From Lepeophtheirus salmonis (Eukaryota; Arthropoda; Copepoda; Siphonostomatoida; Caligidae), in the NCBI RefSeq assembly GCF_016086655.4, contig NC_052135.2, positions 15,404,363 to 15,468,362 of the forward strand: a DNA stretch of 64,000 nt, given 5' to 3'. This document shows, piece after piece, positions 43,140 to 53,831 of the stretch. Position 1 is the first letter of the stretch. Every line of letters starts with the position of its first letter. Both the position numbers and the translations under genes were made by a program. The notes under the pieces are model-generated. The model was not told where the DNA came from, ran no database searches, and was given only the letters and a program-made list of their open reading frames with translations.

Positions 43140-43570
43140 TTAAAATAAAAAGAATCTTGAACAAAAATAAAAAAAAAGGAGAAAATCCCTACTATTTTTT
43201 TTACTTCATTTAGATATAAAGACAGCCCAATATTTCATATGTATATTTGAGCCAAATACAGGCTTTTAACTCAAATTTGTGAGATGAATGAAGATAACCA
43301 AAAGTTTAAACTATAGTTTAAAACCTTTATCTCAGTTAAGAAACTAATATCGCCTCTGAGATTTGTTTGTCAAATAAAATCTAACAATTTATTCTTTTAG
43401 TATATAAATCAATTTTGACTTCTTTAAGTGCAATTTGCGGAGCTTCCACAGGGCTAATAAGAATAGTTTGGATGTAGTTATAAATTGATGAAAATGTATC
43501 GAAGAATACAAACGTGATACACACTCAAATTTTGAGAAAAATCCTTCTAGCTTGCTTTTGTGATGACGGG
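43140..43570 (+). repeat. Interspersed repeats V (copy 2) and U (copy 2), adjacent
   Basis: 43140-43320 parallels 20690-20880 (repeat V). 43440-43565 parallels 11290-11430 (repeat U). Their adjacency here suggests V and U may be two parts of one longer element, of which the other loci keep only pieces. Confidence 0.5.
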
Positions 43571-44209
43571 CCAGATATGTATATTATATATATTTAAAAA
43601 AGTAGAAAGTCATAAAAATATCTTTTTTATTATCAAATATTAACTTTTTTTTTTGAAAATCTTTTTTCACATGAAAAATAACTCGTATTATAGTAATATA
43701 AAAATCAACATATCTAAAAACTTATTTAATTGTTTTTCCCTCAAGTTATTTTTGAATCTAGTATCATGAATTATTTAAAATGAATATCCTTCTCTATTCC
43801 CAGTAGATTTATTCCTAATTTACATATATACCATATTCCTAAAAAATACCATTAGAAACTCTAGGAAAATTAATGAAAAGGGTTCTTCTTTTCCCAAACT
43901 TTTGTGGTGAATATCACTCTTCACATACATTTTTGAGTACAACTTTTTTATACTTGTATACTTACCCATATATTTTCTTTCATTTTTATTTTGTTCAAAG
44001 TCTCTTTGATCTCCAGAACAAATTGTTGTTTTAAGGTTTTTTATTTATTTAAAGCCATTTATAAAATGAAGTAGTACTGATAGGCACATGTACTTACAAC
44101 TATATACACAACATATCTAAAAATGGACCTTTTGTCCATTACGTAGAACAAAGGTCGGGATACTTTTTTAGTGTTATCCCAAAGAAAGTGCTTGGTTTTT
44201 TGAATTAAA
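43571..44209. other. AT-rich spacer
   Basis: Nothing recognised. Confidence 0.5.
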
Positions 44210-44480
44210 AAACTTAAAAAAATCTCAAAATTCCCAGGTTATTGACAAAAAGTTAATTTTTTTGGAAAAAAAATTCAAAAAAATAAATTTCAAATTTTGA
44301 TTATTTTGAATTTTTTTTAAAAATTTATACCACTTACAAAAAATTGACTTTTTACCCATAATTTCGCGGAAATTTTTTCATCCTTTCCAAAAAAAAAATC
44401 TAGTAAAAAGCAAAAATTCCTTAATAGCCATAGCTCCTCCAGCCTACCCCCTGCGGACACCCCTGTAGTGCCATTTTTTT
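44210..44480 (+). repeat. AT-rich array family, copy 5, cleanest terminus
   Basis: Units of TTTTTTGGAAAAAAAATTC type are followed by TCTAGTAAAAAGCAAAAATT, CCTTAATAGCCATAGCTCCT, CCAGCCTACCCCCTGCGGAC and ACCCCTG, ending at about 44466 before TA. In reverse complement this terminus begins CAGGGGTGTCCGCAGGGGGT, which looks like a hAT-type terminal repeat. Confidence 0.7.
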
Positions 44481-44984
44481 TATTTCATTTAACACTAGGA
44501 AGTAGTACTTCCATTACTCCCAAAAAATTCTAAATTACCCCATTTCAGGTTATTTACTCCTACTGAAGTAGAATGATTTCATTTTTCATTTATGTGTAGA
44601 TCGATTTTTGATAAATTCATAAGACACTATTTCTTTATTCAAATTTAATTCCGAGCTTTCTTAAACTCAACTTTTCTTTTTGTTTTATGTCTGTAAACGC
44701 TCTCCAAAATTAGTTTTCATTTCTTAGTATCTTTATAAGGAAAAAAGTAAATAAATGTTCCTCAAAATAAATTCTATTTAAATTAAGCAATATTGAAAAA
44801 TATATATCTTTCAAATACAAGGAATTTTAAAAACTTTATTCGTAATGGTAATATTTCAAAGTATCATTTAACATTGATTTTAATTATATTTTTCATGAAA
44901 TGTTTACTTTTCCATTTTTGAGTCATATTAAATCAATATCAACTTTGATATTATAAACAACTTATTCGGATCAGCTGGACTAAA
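44481..44984. other. AT-rich spacer
   Basis: Nothing recognised. Confidence 0.5.
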
Positions 44985-45215
44985 CGGGGGTAAATTTCTC
45001 TAGAAAATAGGGTTGGAAGCTCTTGTAGACTTCTAAATCATTCAGGCATTGATGAAACTCGTAATATCCTTGCATCTATATTGAAAAGTCCAGTAGATTA
45101 AGATCTGGACTCTCGAGGGGGGGGCAGAACTCATTTGTTCTGAAGCTAGGCTTTCTACCTCTAAGTTGATATCAAGGTCTGTCCCTAGATGATATTTTAC
45201 ACACTCATTTGTGAG
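44985..45215 (-). pseudogene. Tc1-like transposase C-terminal scrap
   Basis: Antisense, the stretch 45115-45085 translates SPDLNLLDFSI, the signature around the third catalytic residue of DDxD Tc1-like transposases. It is followed by degraded C-terminal sequence (QGYYEFHQCLNDLEVYKSFQ). No ends or N-terminal half were found. The fragment is short, so identity rests mainly on that one motif. Confidence 0.5.
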
Positions 45216-46169
45216 ACCCTTCTGTTAACCTTTCGGTATCAGGCACAGAAAAAAATAATAATACCAAAATTTTTCGGAAAAGAGAGTCCCGTCATGTCTA
45301 TAGAGTAAACTTCATCTCTTATATATATACGAGTATATAAAATGAATTAATCAAGTTATATTTAGATATTGATTCATACACAAAGAAAATTGAATGTGTT
45401 AATTTAGGGTTTATTATTTTAAAATAAAAAAAAGAAACAAATCGAAAAATATAAAATTTTTACCTCAAGTGCCTTCGAAAAAGAATTAAAAACTTTTATT
45501 AGAATAATGCATGGAATTATATCGACGTCATTCATTCCTCCCTCCAATTTTTTTACAGCTTAAGTAATATATATTTGGATACATAATTCTTATGCAATAA
45601 AACATTGAACAATAAATAATGTTGTTTTTTCATAATTTTTTTGAAAAAGTTACTCTTAAGATTAACATTTGTAATAAAAAAATATGAAGAAGACTAATTT
45701 TCACTAAAATATGTACATTTCAGAAATGTTAAACACAATTAATTAAGCCCTTATTATGGTACACATAAGAGACAAATTGGCTCATATTTAAAAAAAGTAT
45801 TTTCTAAATTTTTTTGTTTAATATGAAAGAGTTACAGATAAATCTTAATTGGATTTCATAAGTAATAGTTGTCACATTAATATACATAGCTAGAATATGA
45901 GGTTAAACTTGGCGGGACTCTCACATATCGACGGTACTCAAAAATTATGCAGAAAGTTTTGTTTTTTGTCTTTTATGAATTAGAGGTATAACATTAAATT
46001 AAATCATTTTATATAGAGCGTTTTCACTGACGTCATATATGAAGTATACGCGATTTTGGGGGCTCAAAGGCGATATTTTTACTACATAATGGACAAATTC
46101 CTAATAAATCTTGATGAACTTCCTCAGATGGCTTAAAAAAAGAAAAAGAAAGAAGACATACCCTCTACA
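45216..46169. other. AT-rich spacer
   Basis: A segment near 46017-46036 (AGAGCGTTTTCACTGACGTC) resembles 62802-62821 (AGAGCATTTTCACTAATGTC), suggesting another diverged repeat. No gene was seen. Confidence 0.4.
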
Positions 46170-46370
46170 TTGAATACTACTGAATGTCAATGATAAACAC
46201 TAATATTTGAATTAAATCAAAGTAATATGTAATAAAAATCTATAAAGTTGTCTAGATTTGTAGTTTTTTTTTGATCGATTAAGCACAAGAAAAGTAGGAT
46301 AATTAGCGCAAAATTTCTTATTTTTTCAATTGTAATATAGTTAATTTTTACCTACAACACAGAAGTAAGA
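46170..46370 (+). repeat. Interspersed repeat S, copy 2
   Basis: Parallels 25570-25725; the AGTTAATTTTTACCTACAAC end is the clearest shared block. Confidence 0.5.
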
Positions 46371-46388
46371 TAGTACGATCGTACTATG
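46371..46388. repeat. Perfect 18-bp palindrome
   Basis: ATAGTACGATCGTACTAT reads identically on both strands. It lies at the junction between repeat S and a segment with two ATTGCCAGTA words (about 46407 and 46436). Confidence 0.85.
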
Positions 46389-46569
46389 GAAAATTCCCTT
46401 GGGATATTGCCAGTAGAAAATTACCCTGGATAAAATTGCCAGTATTTTGTTCAAACTTCACGATGAATCAGAACACATATTAAATTTGTTTAGTATTATT
46501 TATTACAAATATCTCAACATATATGTTTGTTCCATCTCCAAAGGGAGTACCTTCAACTGTGAGTAATAT

Positions 46570-47321
46570 CATTGTAATATAGTTTCCTTGCAATTCAAAT
46601 TCAATCCAAAATACGGGCAATTTTCTCCTGTGGAGTGGAGAATGGTAGTTGACTTTCGGACACTGAATTCTAAAACTGCTCCCGATAAATATAAACTTAT
46701 ATTCATACGATACCTATCTTACAAGCTACATAACATGAAGAAATTACGAAAATTGATTTGTGCCGAGCTTATTGTAATATTACCGTCAGAAATGATAACC
46801 AACATAAGATAGCTAATAACGTCATTACTTTCACAGCTTTGACATGTACTGAAATGATGGTACCCCAGTTAGTTGTTACATAAGATAAATTTTATTCTCT
46901 CAGTACCCAATCCGAGTATATTACAAGCCTAGTAGAGCATTTTAAAAATCCTGGCCTTCATTCATTTTCTGTCGGTCATGACAACTCTAAAGAAATAATT
47001 TTTATTCCAAATTCTTTATTAAATTTGGATTTGGTGTGGGTTTGGATCGACAGAGTTAGACGCCCTCTCGAAGCCCCATATCAAGGTCCAGCAAAAGTAA
47101 TTAAACGTCAAGATAAAATGTTTGTTATTGAGTTTCCTACTGGTCGAAAGGATGCAGTTTCTATTCGGAGACTGAAATCTGCATTATTAGACTCACTCAA
47201 GCCTTCACCAATCGTGAAAATAAGATTGAAAACTCTAAAAAGTAACGCTATGATGAATGAAGATAAGGTACATACATCCACACCTACCGATAAAATTGAA
47301 ACGACTGGATCGGGAACCTAA
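46570..47321 (+). pseudogene. Ty3/gypsy retrotransposon pol remnant (reverse transcriptase scrap and integrase C-terminus)
   Basis: At 46588-46812 the frame contains PVEWRMVVDFRTLNSKTAPD followed by YKL, matching the N-terminal part of the gypsy reverse transcriptase domain (the W R x V x D Y R x L N x x T x P D block). It degenerates before the YxDD active site. From about 46899 to the stop at 47319-47321 one frame is open for some 140 codons: a TQSEYITSLVEHF segment typical of the integrase end region, then LDLVWVWIDRVRRPLEAPYQ and GPAKVIKRQD, the integrase C-terminal chromo-like/GPY region. The remaining RT, RNase H and integrase catalytic core are missing, so several kilobases were deleted. 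No LTRs were recognised. Non-functional. Confidence 0.8.
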
Positions 47322-47334
47322 AAACCCCTTCGTT

Positions 47335-47792
47335 GATCATCAGCATAATTAAGCATTACTTTACCTTCACTCTTCTGTCATCCATGAGAATATCATTGAT
47401 CATATCAATGATTTCTGGAGTAATAACCTCATCAGTGCGTCCAGAACGATCAGCGTCACTTCTGCCCATATGGCTACTTCGAACATTTTGAAACCACTTA
47501 AAAACTCATCTAATTGAAGGTGCAGATGATGTTGATAAAGTTTATTCTTTTTAGTCTCCTGAGGCTTTTCATAAAGTAATGTTTAATCAACACAATAAAT
47601 TATTTTTCTTCTATTTTTTGAAAATCACTCCACGTCCTTGATTAAAACAAATGAAATTTCGAAAGAAATAGACCGATCTGGAAGAAAGTTCGACTAAGTT
47701 CTCCCAAGAGATGCTACTAGCTTAACATAAACTCGATATGCACCAGTAGTGCCATCTCTCAGACTTAGCATGGACTTTTAAAGCAACCCTCG
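47335..47792 (-). mobile_element. Mariner (DD34D) 5' half
   Basis: Antisense from the right end: terminal repeat CGAGGGTTGCTTTAAAAGTC at 47792 next to TA (47793-47794), 5'UTR (CCAGATCGGTCTATTTCTTT), an ATG region at about 47630 and an N-terminal transposase (LIKHYFMKSLRRLK, NKLYQHHLHLQLDEF, GRTDEVITPEIIDMI). It ends near 47345 just before the position where the two chimeras switch orientation. The left end abuts the gypsy remnant. It is the same mariner subfamily as 8660 and 21077. Confidence 0.75.
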
Positions 47793-49005
47793 TATGCACA
47801 ATGAATATATTGTACATCTTTTGTTGCTTTTTAAATTAAGAAAGGTAATTTTCCGTGAGGTTTCCTTCTATTCATTGAATTATTATTCAACCTAATGATT
47901 TAAAAAAATGTTCATAATATATATGCATGCATGTAACAATAGGGAAGATTTACCTTTAAATTACCTATTCTTTTCACGTAAGCTCATAAAATTAATACCT
48001 CCCTTAATGTAAAAAATATTTTGTTGCTTCACAAATTATTACATGATGGAAGCCCTATTAGCGGTCTATTCTATTTCTTTTGAAAAATGTAACAAAATAA
48101 ATGTCTAAAATGAAATACTAAGGCAAAATATGTAAGAAAAAAAAATATTACAAAAAAACAGTAACTTTATTCCGTTTCTTTTTCTTCAAAATCGTGAAAA
48201 AAGTACATAATTTAACTTCCAAGAAACGTATCTTAATTTTAAAATACCCTACATATTGGAACTTTTGATCAGAATGACTCTTGCCAATACTTTTTTTTTA
48301 AAATTAACTTAATGCTCTACAAATTTTACTAACATTATGTTGCCAAAAATGAATGTATCTAATATGAAAGGGATGGGCGGATAAATTATTTATTATATGT
48401 AATAAATTGTGTACAGTTGTAATTTACCTATATCCATTTGGATAAACTAATGTGATCCATCAACACAAAATGAATGTCGAATGATTTTTTATAAAGTAAA
48501 AAAAAAAGGGATTTGCTTGATTTTTGTTTATTAATGTTCTCATATTGACGCATTAGAAATATGAAAATGAAGTAGTTCAATAGTAAACAATAACTAAATC
48601 TACTGTATTAATGTTATATTTTCTTTAAAACGTAGAATGAATGGACGAAAACTGTACAACAAAGTAACGAAACTCGATTGTTAGATTTAAGAAATTTTCC
48701 TCGCTATGCAAGTCGTTCCTTTTATTGTACTACGAAACCTTTCTTTCAAAAAAAAATTTCAATGTAAGTTTGACCCCGATATTTTAATTTTTAATTCTTT
48801 CATTGTCGCCATGAATTTTGCCACTTAAAGTGCAAGATATGACGTTTACAAAAGATTGTAAGAGAATTGCTGTTGATTTTTGAATTTTTCTTGCAAAAAA
48901 TGTTTTATTTTAGAAAATCTAATTCTGTATTTTTTTTCCAGAAATTTGTAATTTTTTGATTTTTTTTGCAAAAAATGCCCCCCCAAAAAAAATAAAAAAA
49001 TATAT
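47793..49005. other. AT-rich spacer
   Basis: Array-like TTTTTTTGCAAAAAATG sequence at 48890-49000 is related to the AT-array family. No gene was seen. Confidence 0.5.
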
Positions 49006-49366
49006 CATAGGTGGGCAAACTATGGCCCCCGAGAGACCATTTTATGGGCCCACATGTACTAGCCGAAACTTCTACTCATCACTTATTGTTTTAATTAAAC
49101 AGGTTACAGGTTATATGACAAAATAATTCCCTATACGATTGTGTTTTTCTCTTCACTTTCAGTGCATAAACACACACGTCAGTCGTGCATGTTTTTCAAC
49201 ATGTTCTTAGAAACTATCCGTACACTTCTTACACATTGTTCGATTTTACCAGTACTTCCACGTTCTTCCTTTTCATTGTTATTTGAGAAACACAGTTTAA
49301 TGTTTGCAACTTCGACAGAATTTTTGTCAAAAAATAAAAGATTTATATTTTTACTTAGTTAAAATA

Positions 49367-50030
49367 ATGAGTGCTGATAAGAAGTGCAAGATTGAAGATC
49401 GTGTTTATCAATAAGGAATGGACTGTTAAATACTATTTTATGGAAGTTGGGAATAAAGCAGTTTGCTTGTTCTGCCTTAAGTCCATGGCTATTTTCAAGC
49501 AGTTCAAATTTAAAAAGACTCAACCAAATCAAACACGCAAACTTTGCACAAAATTTCACTTGTGAAGAAAGAAAACGGAAAAAACCAAGAGCTAGTGATA
49601 CAAGATGCTGTAACTGAAGCCAATTTTATGGTTTCTTACAAACTTGCAAAAAGGAACAAACTGTTTTCAGACCGTGAGTTTATCAAGGAATGCATTTCTG
49701 ACTTAGTTAATATAATGTGTCCAGAACAGAAAACCAAAATGGATAGCATTGCTTTATCGAGGAGAACTGTGACGTGTTGAAAAAATAAGTGACGATCTCA
49801 TGAGTCAACTGAAGGATGCAAGTAAGCAGTTTTTGTTCTATTCGCTTGTATTAGATGAAATCACTGTTGTAAAAGACACTGCACAGTTGTTGGTATTTAT
49901 ATGGGAATGGATGCTAATTTTAAACTTACTGAAGATCTACAGTGTTAAAAAAGACAAAACAACTAGTAAGGCTTATTTCGTGCTGTTGAAAACCGTATTT
50001 CAAGAACTTGGCTCGAATGGAATAAAAATT
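49367..50030 (+). pseudogene. hAT transposase, N-terminal part (GTF2IRD2/ZBED-like group), disrupted
   Basis: The ATG at 49367 starts MSADKKCKIEDRVYQ and then stops. The homology continues in the next frame with a BED-type zinc finger (KAVCLFCLKSMAIFKQFKF, with the following His residues out of frame). Then come TEANFMVSYKLAKRNKLFSD, REFIKECISDLVNIMCPEQK, KMDSIALSRRTV at 49610-49780 and, after a frameshift, MSQLKDASKQFLFYSLVLDE and TAQLLVFI from 49800. This is the pattern of hAT transposases domesticated or related to GTF2IRD2 and ZBED/SCAND3 proteins; the catalytic Asp region begins in SLVLDE. Frameshifts and stops make it non-functional. Confidence 0.8.
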
Positions 50031-50672
50031 TAAAACTTATTAAGAAGTCGATGGAGGCTTTAGGATATTTTAAAGATGATGGTTTATGGCGAGGTTCTAT
50101 GGATCCCGGGAACGAACACTGTTTTATACTTCTGTTTTTATCTCTTTTAAAATATTTTTCTTGAGTGTGTAATTTGTTTTGTTTAATCTTCTTTTTATAA
50201 GCTATGTTATGTGTATATCTGTTGACGAGAGGAGGAATCAAAAGTCCTGTTGATCTTGTGTGTCCCTTTGTACCTTGATCTTGTTCTTTTTTTTTTCTCT
50301 CTCTCTCTCTTTTGGCGTTGAGGGAGAGGGAGAAAGAAAAAAATTAACATGGTCTTGTGGGAAGTGTACAATTGCAACCGGGATTGTAGGGAAGAAAAAA
50401 GTTATACATATTTATACTAGGTAAAAAAGAAGCATATAATTTAAGCGCGCACGAGTAGTAATTTATTAAAAAAAAATTCTCCCTCCATTGGTTTTTTCAT
50501 TCCTCTTTTTTTTCAATTGTAAATATTCGCAGATTGAATTCGTACTAAGAGAAAATAGCGGTTTCTTATGATCAAATCTCATATATGTAAATATGAACAT
50601 TGTATTATAAAAATGTATCATGATGATAATAAAAAGTCAATCAATTAAAAAAAACAAAAAAACTAATTGAAT
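50031..50672 (+). repeat. Poly(A)-tailed block inside the hAT element (retrotransposed sequence or retrocopy)
   Basis: Between the two hAT transposase blocks lies unrelated sequence. It starts with a short open stretch (KLIKKSMEALGYFKDDGLWR, GSMDPGNEHC) ending in a stop at about 50163, then UTR-like sequence with a (CT)n tract at 50298-50309. An AATAAA signal lies at about 50629 and an A-rich tail TTAAAAAAAACAAAAAAACT at about 50646-50665. The layout (open end, UTR, polyadenylation signal, A tail) suggests reverse-transcribed mRNA or a LINE/SINE-like 3' end. No target duplication could be defined. The central part of the hAT frame is also missing. Confidence 0.55.
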
Positions 50673-50689
50673 GTAAAACTTCAGGGCAA

Positions 50690-51260
50690 TGGTTTATTTG
50701 CTCACGAGATGTACGTTTACGTCCAAATGAAGCTGTTATTGTTTCTCAAGCAATCTGTTAACAACAGGTTTTGTCACTTTCCTTTGCTTAAAGAAGCAAA
50801 AATTTAGGCTCAACTTGCAGCAAAGTATCAAGTTCAGTTGGATACTTTGGCTATCGAATTTGGCAGAAGGTTCCAAGACTTTCAGAACCTGGAACTGCAG
50901 TTTAATATACTCATCTCTCCATTCACTACAGACATTGTTTCGGCTACTGAGGATTTACAGCTGATACTGCTGGACTCGCAAACAAATAATGACTTGAAAG
51001 ATAAGTTTAAGTCATATTCACTGCCTCACTTTAAAAATTCATTGGCTGACGATTTGTTTCCAAACTTAAAAAACTTTCCTGATAAGTTTTTGACACTGTT
51101 TGGATCCTGATACAATAGCGAACAAGTGTTTTCTTGTTTAAAGATAAACAAGTTGAAGAACAGGTCTTGGCTGACAGACACCAACTTGCATGATGTTATG
51201 AGAATATCTACCAGCAAACTTTCTCCCAATTTGCAGAAGATTGTGAGAAACTGTGAATAG
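50690..51260 (+). pseudogene. hAT transposase, C-terminal part
   Basis: After the poly(A)-ended block the frame resumes with LQGNGLFAHEMYVYVQMKLL and NNRFCHFPLLKEA. The open frame 50838-51110 then gives LAIEFGRRFQDFQNLELQFN, LISPFTTDIVSATEDLQLIL, KFKSYSLPHFKNSLADDLFP and FLTLFGS. A stop (TGA, 51108-51110) follows where the family has a Thr-Tyr/Ser-Tyr, then YNSEQVFSCLKINKLKNRSW, LTDTNLHDVMRISTSKLSPN. This is the hAT C-terminal dimerisation region. The catalytic Trp/Glu region between the two halves is lost. Confidence 0.82.
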
Positions 51261-51599
51261 TTGCCCAAGTCTCATTCACTTTTGTGATTGATATATTTTT
51301 TATAACGCATAGTATTAAACGTACCTGAGTGTGTAAGACAAAAAATGTATTTAATATGAATATATGTTTATTGACACACCGATTAACTTTTCCTCCTTTT
51401 TAATGAGAGTCTGCGGCCCTCGGCTGCAACATTTTTTCAAATGTGGCCCTCAGTACAAAAAGTTTGCCCACCCCTGATATATATAATCCTGCCGATAACC
51501 CTGTGAATCTATGGTAGATACTGTAGCTATTTATAAAGTTATTCATGGTACCATAGAGAAAACAATATTTAGAGGCGATAAGTTGAGAATAAACTTTAT

Positions 51600-52108
51600 C
51601 TAAATTCGTCAACGGCGAACGTGATCGCGCTATGGTAACATAATTTTTTACTTCAAATTGGAGCACATGGTCTCCACGATATTTGGTTCCAACAAGACGG
51701 TGCCACTTGCCACACAGCGCGCGTAACAATGGACTTATTGGGACATCATTTTGGTGAGCAATTAATTTCACGTTTTGGCCCGGTGAATCACACTTTCGGA
51801 CTTTTTCCTTTGGGGCTACGTAAAAGCAAAAGTCTATGTGGATAAACCAGCGACGATTGAAGTATTAGAAACAAATATTGAGTGAGTTATTCGTGAGATT
51901 CCGGTTACAATGCTCGAACGTGTCATCGAAAATTGGCGCGAAAGAATGGACCATTTAAAGGCCAGTTGCGGCCGACATATGAAGGGGATTATTTTCTAGA
52001 AATAGTTGTAAGGATTGTTTTTTCGGTTCATAATAAAGTTTTGACCATAATATAATATTTTATGTTTTATTTTTACAATCCAAAAACCGCTCGTTTTGAA
52101 TCACCCTT
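51600..52108 (+). pseudogene. rosa-like (DD41D) transposase 3' half with 3' terminal repeat
   Basis: Forward, the sequence at about 51685-51790 reads DIWFQQDGATCHTARVTMDL, LGHHFGEQLISRFGPVNHTF, where the usual WPPRSCDLTPLDYFLWG region is degraded (its SPDL-like motif is lost). Pieces of the C-terminal region (TMLERVIENW, MDHLKASCGRHMKGIIF) follow in shifted frames. The 3' end carries TCGTTTTGAATCACCCTT before TA at 52109-52110, similar to the terminal repeat of the element at 31302-32217. The 5' half is missing. Confidence 0.72.
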
Positions 52109-53831
52109 TACATGTACAATGGCCCAATTCAATTAACTCAGATGATGTAAAAAAAACAACAACAACACTGATTTGGATTAATGTAGAATAGTCTAAACTT
52201 TTTCTTCAAATCAAAGATATCCCTACCCAACCTCTTTTTTTATTGTAGCTGATGTCTGTCTCAAAATGCCAAACTGCATTCACAAATAACTTGCCGTCTA
52301 TAAATAGTTTTTTCTTAATGTACTCTCCTCTCTAACATTCTTCAAATTATCAGGGTTACCATGTGAATTTCACAAGTTGACACTTATTACCTGGCCGGGA
52401 GTGTGGCCCATGAATTATGATGCTATTGATTTAAAAAATCTTTGCTATGATTTTGGAGAATAAAACACTGTGTTATTGTTCTATAGGCATATGCATTCAT
52501 CACAAGTATATAAAAAGAATGAACTAATTTCTAAAAAAAACCAATAAAAGTACCAACTGTTCTTCCTTTTCTAATAACAAATCTGTAATTTTTATTTACA
52601 AAAATGGCCATCCACAGTAATATGTTAGCTAACTAATATCCTTGGATAAGCTATAAATTTACGGTTCATATACTTCAAGTATACTTCATCTTTGCTCTCC
52701 AAATCCTTTTTATTTCAAGGCCAAAATTGACTTGGTACAATTTGTCCTTTTAAATAAATTTTTGTAATATTGTGTGGCTCAGGAATTCCTATATTTGATA
52801 CAATTTTTTTTCATCTTATAATGGCTTGTTTACGTAATTCCTTTCTATTTTTATTGCAATTAAAGGCAAAACAGCTATTTACGACTCTATACACAAATAA
52901 AAACTTTCTCCCGTTGTTTATAAAATAATAATATCAGTTGGCAGCCTATTTATTAGAGTGGACCGAACTTTATTTCCTTTTTATTATTCGATGGTCTTGT
53001 AATAAAAATGCTTAACTAACAACCAATAAGAAAAAAAAACCAACTTTATAAACAAAAGCTCTAAATTACTCGTCTGTTATACTTGTGAGTAGTACAAAAA
53101 TAGGCGTTACTGATATGTAATACAAAATTGGAATGAAAAGGACGTCGTAAATACAAATTTGAACCTTTTGAGGGAGAAGTAATGTAGATTGCCAAATAAA
53201 ATTGCTATTATGTTCCTGTCTTGAGGCATATCATTAGTGCCTACCATGTAGTCAAATAGGAAGAGAGGTAAATTGATTTTATTTTTATTCCATATAACAT
53301 AATTAAACTCCTGGATATTTATAATAACACCAACTCTTACATCCTTCAATCGAAAATAATGTTCCATTAATCAGATAGGCATTTCATTATGTGACCGTGA
53401 GATATAATTTGGGTATTTTATCAAACTAAAATGAAGAAATACATAAATAACGACATCGAAAAAACGAAACGTCAAATAAGAGAGAAGGGAAACAAAAACT
53501 GGCAAATTTGATAGACAAGCTACCAAAGAATATATATAAAGAACTAAAAAAGCAATACGGGCAGTTCTGATGAATTAGCTGCCTTCTTTTCTTTTGTGTT
53601 AAACAGTTGAAATCCAACCCAACAACTTATTATATGTATAACAAATATCTACCTCAGGCTTGTGTTTATCATAATTATTATTACTTATTAGTTAAGAAAT
53701 AAATTTTTTTTTTGTCAATATATCTTCATCTAAAAGATCGAAACACCTTGTTGCTAACCTCGGAAATCATTGCTTAGACGCTCAAGAATACATAAAATCC
53801 TCCATATCTTATACGAATCATCTTATACATA
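52109..53831. other. AT-rich sequence with a repeat W fragment
   Basis: 52310-52415 carries CTTCAAATTATCAGGGTTACC and CACTTATTACCTGGC, corresponding to the tail of repeat W at 8520-8575. Open frames at 53107-53367 and 53426-53617 (minus) have no recognised domain. Confidence 0.5.

Larger units (their letters stand above)
49006..51476 (+). mobile_element. hAT element (2471 bp) with TIRs and 8-bp target duplication
   Basis: The left terminus CATAGGTGGGCAAACTATGG and the right terminus (reverse complement CAGGGGTGGGCAAACTTTTT) are terminal inverted repeats of about 16 bp with CAxxGG ends typical of hAT. The flanking 8-mers are AAATATAT (48998-49005) and ATATATAT (51477-51484), one difference. 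A broken transposase lies inside in two blocks. A poly(A)-ended segment occupies the middle. Confidence 0.88.
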
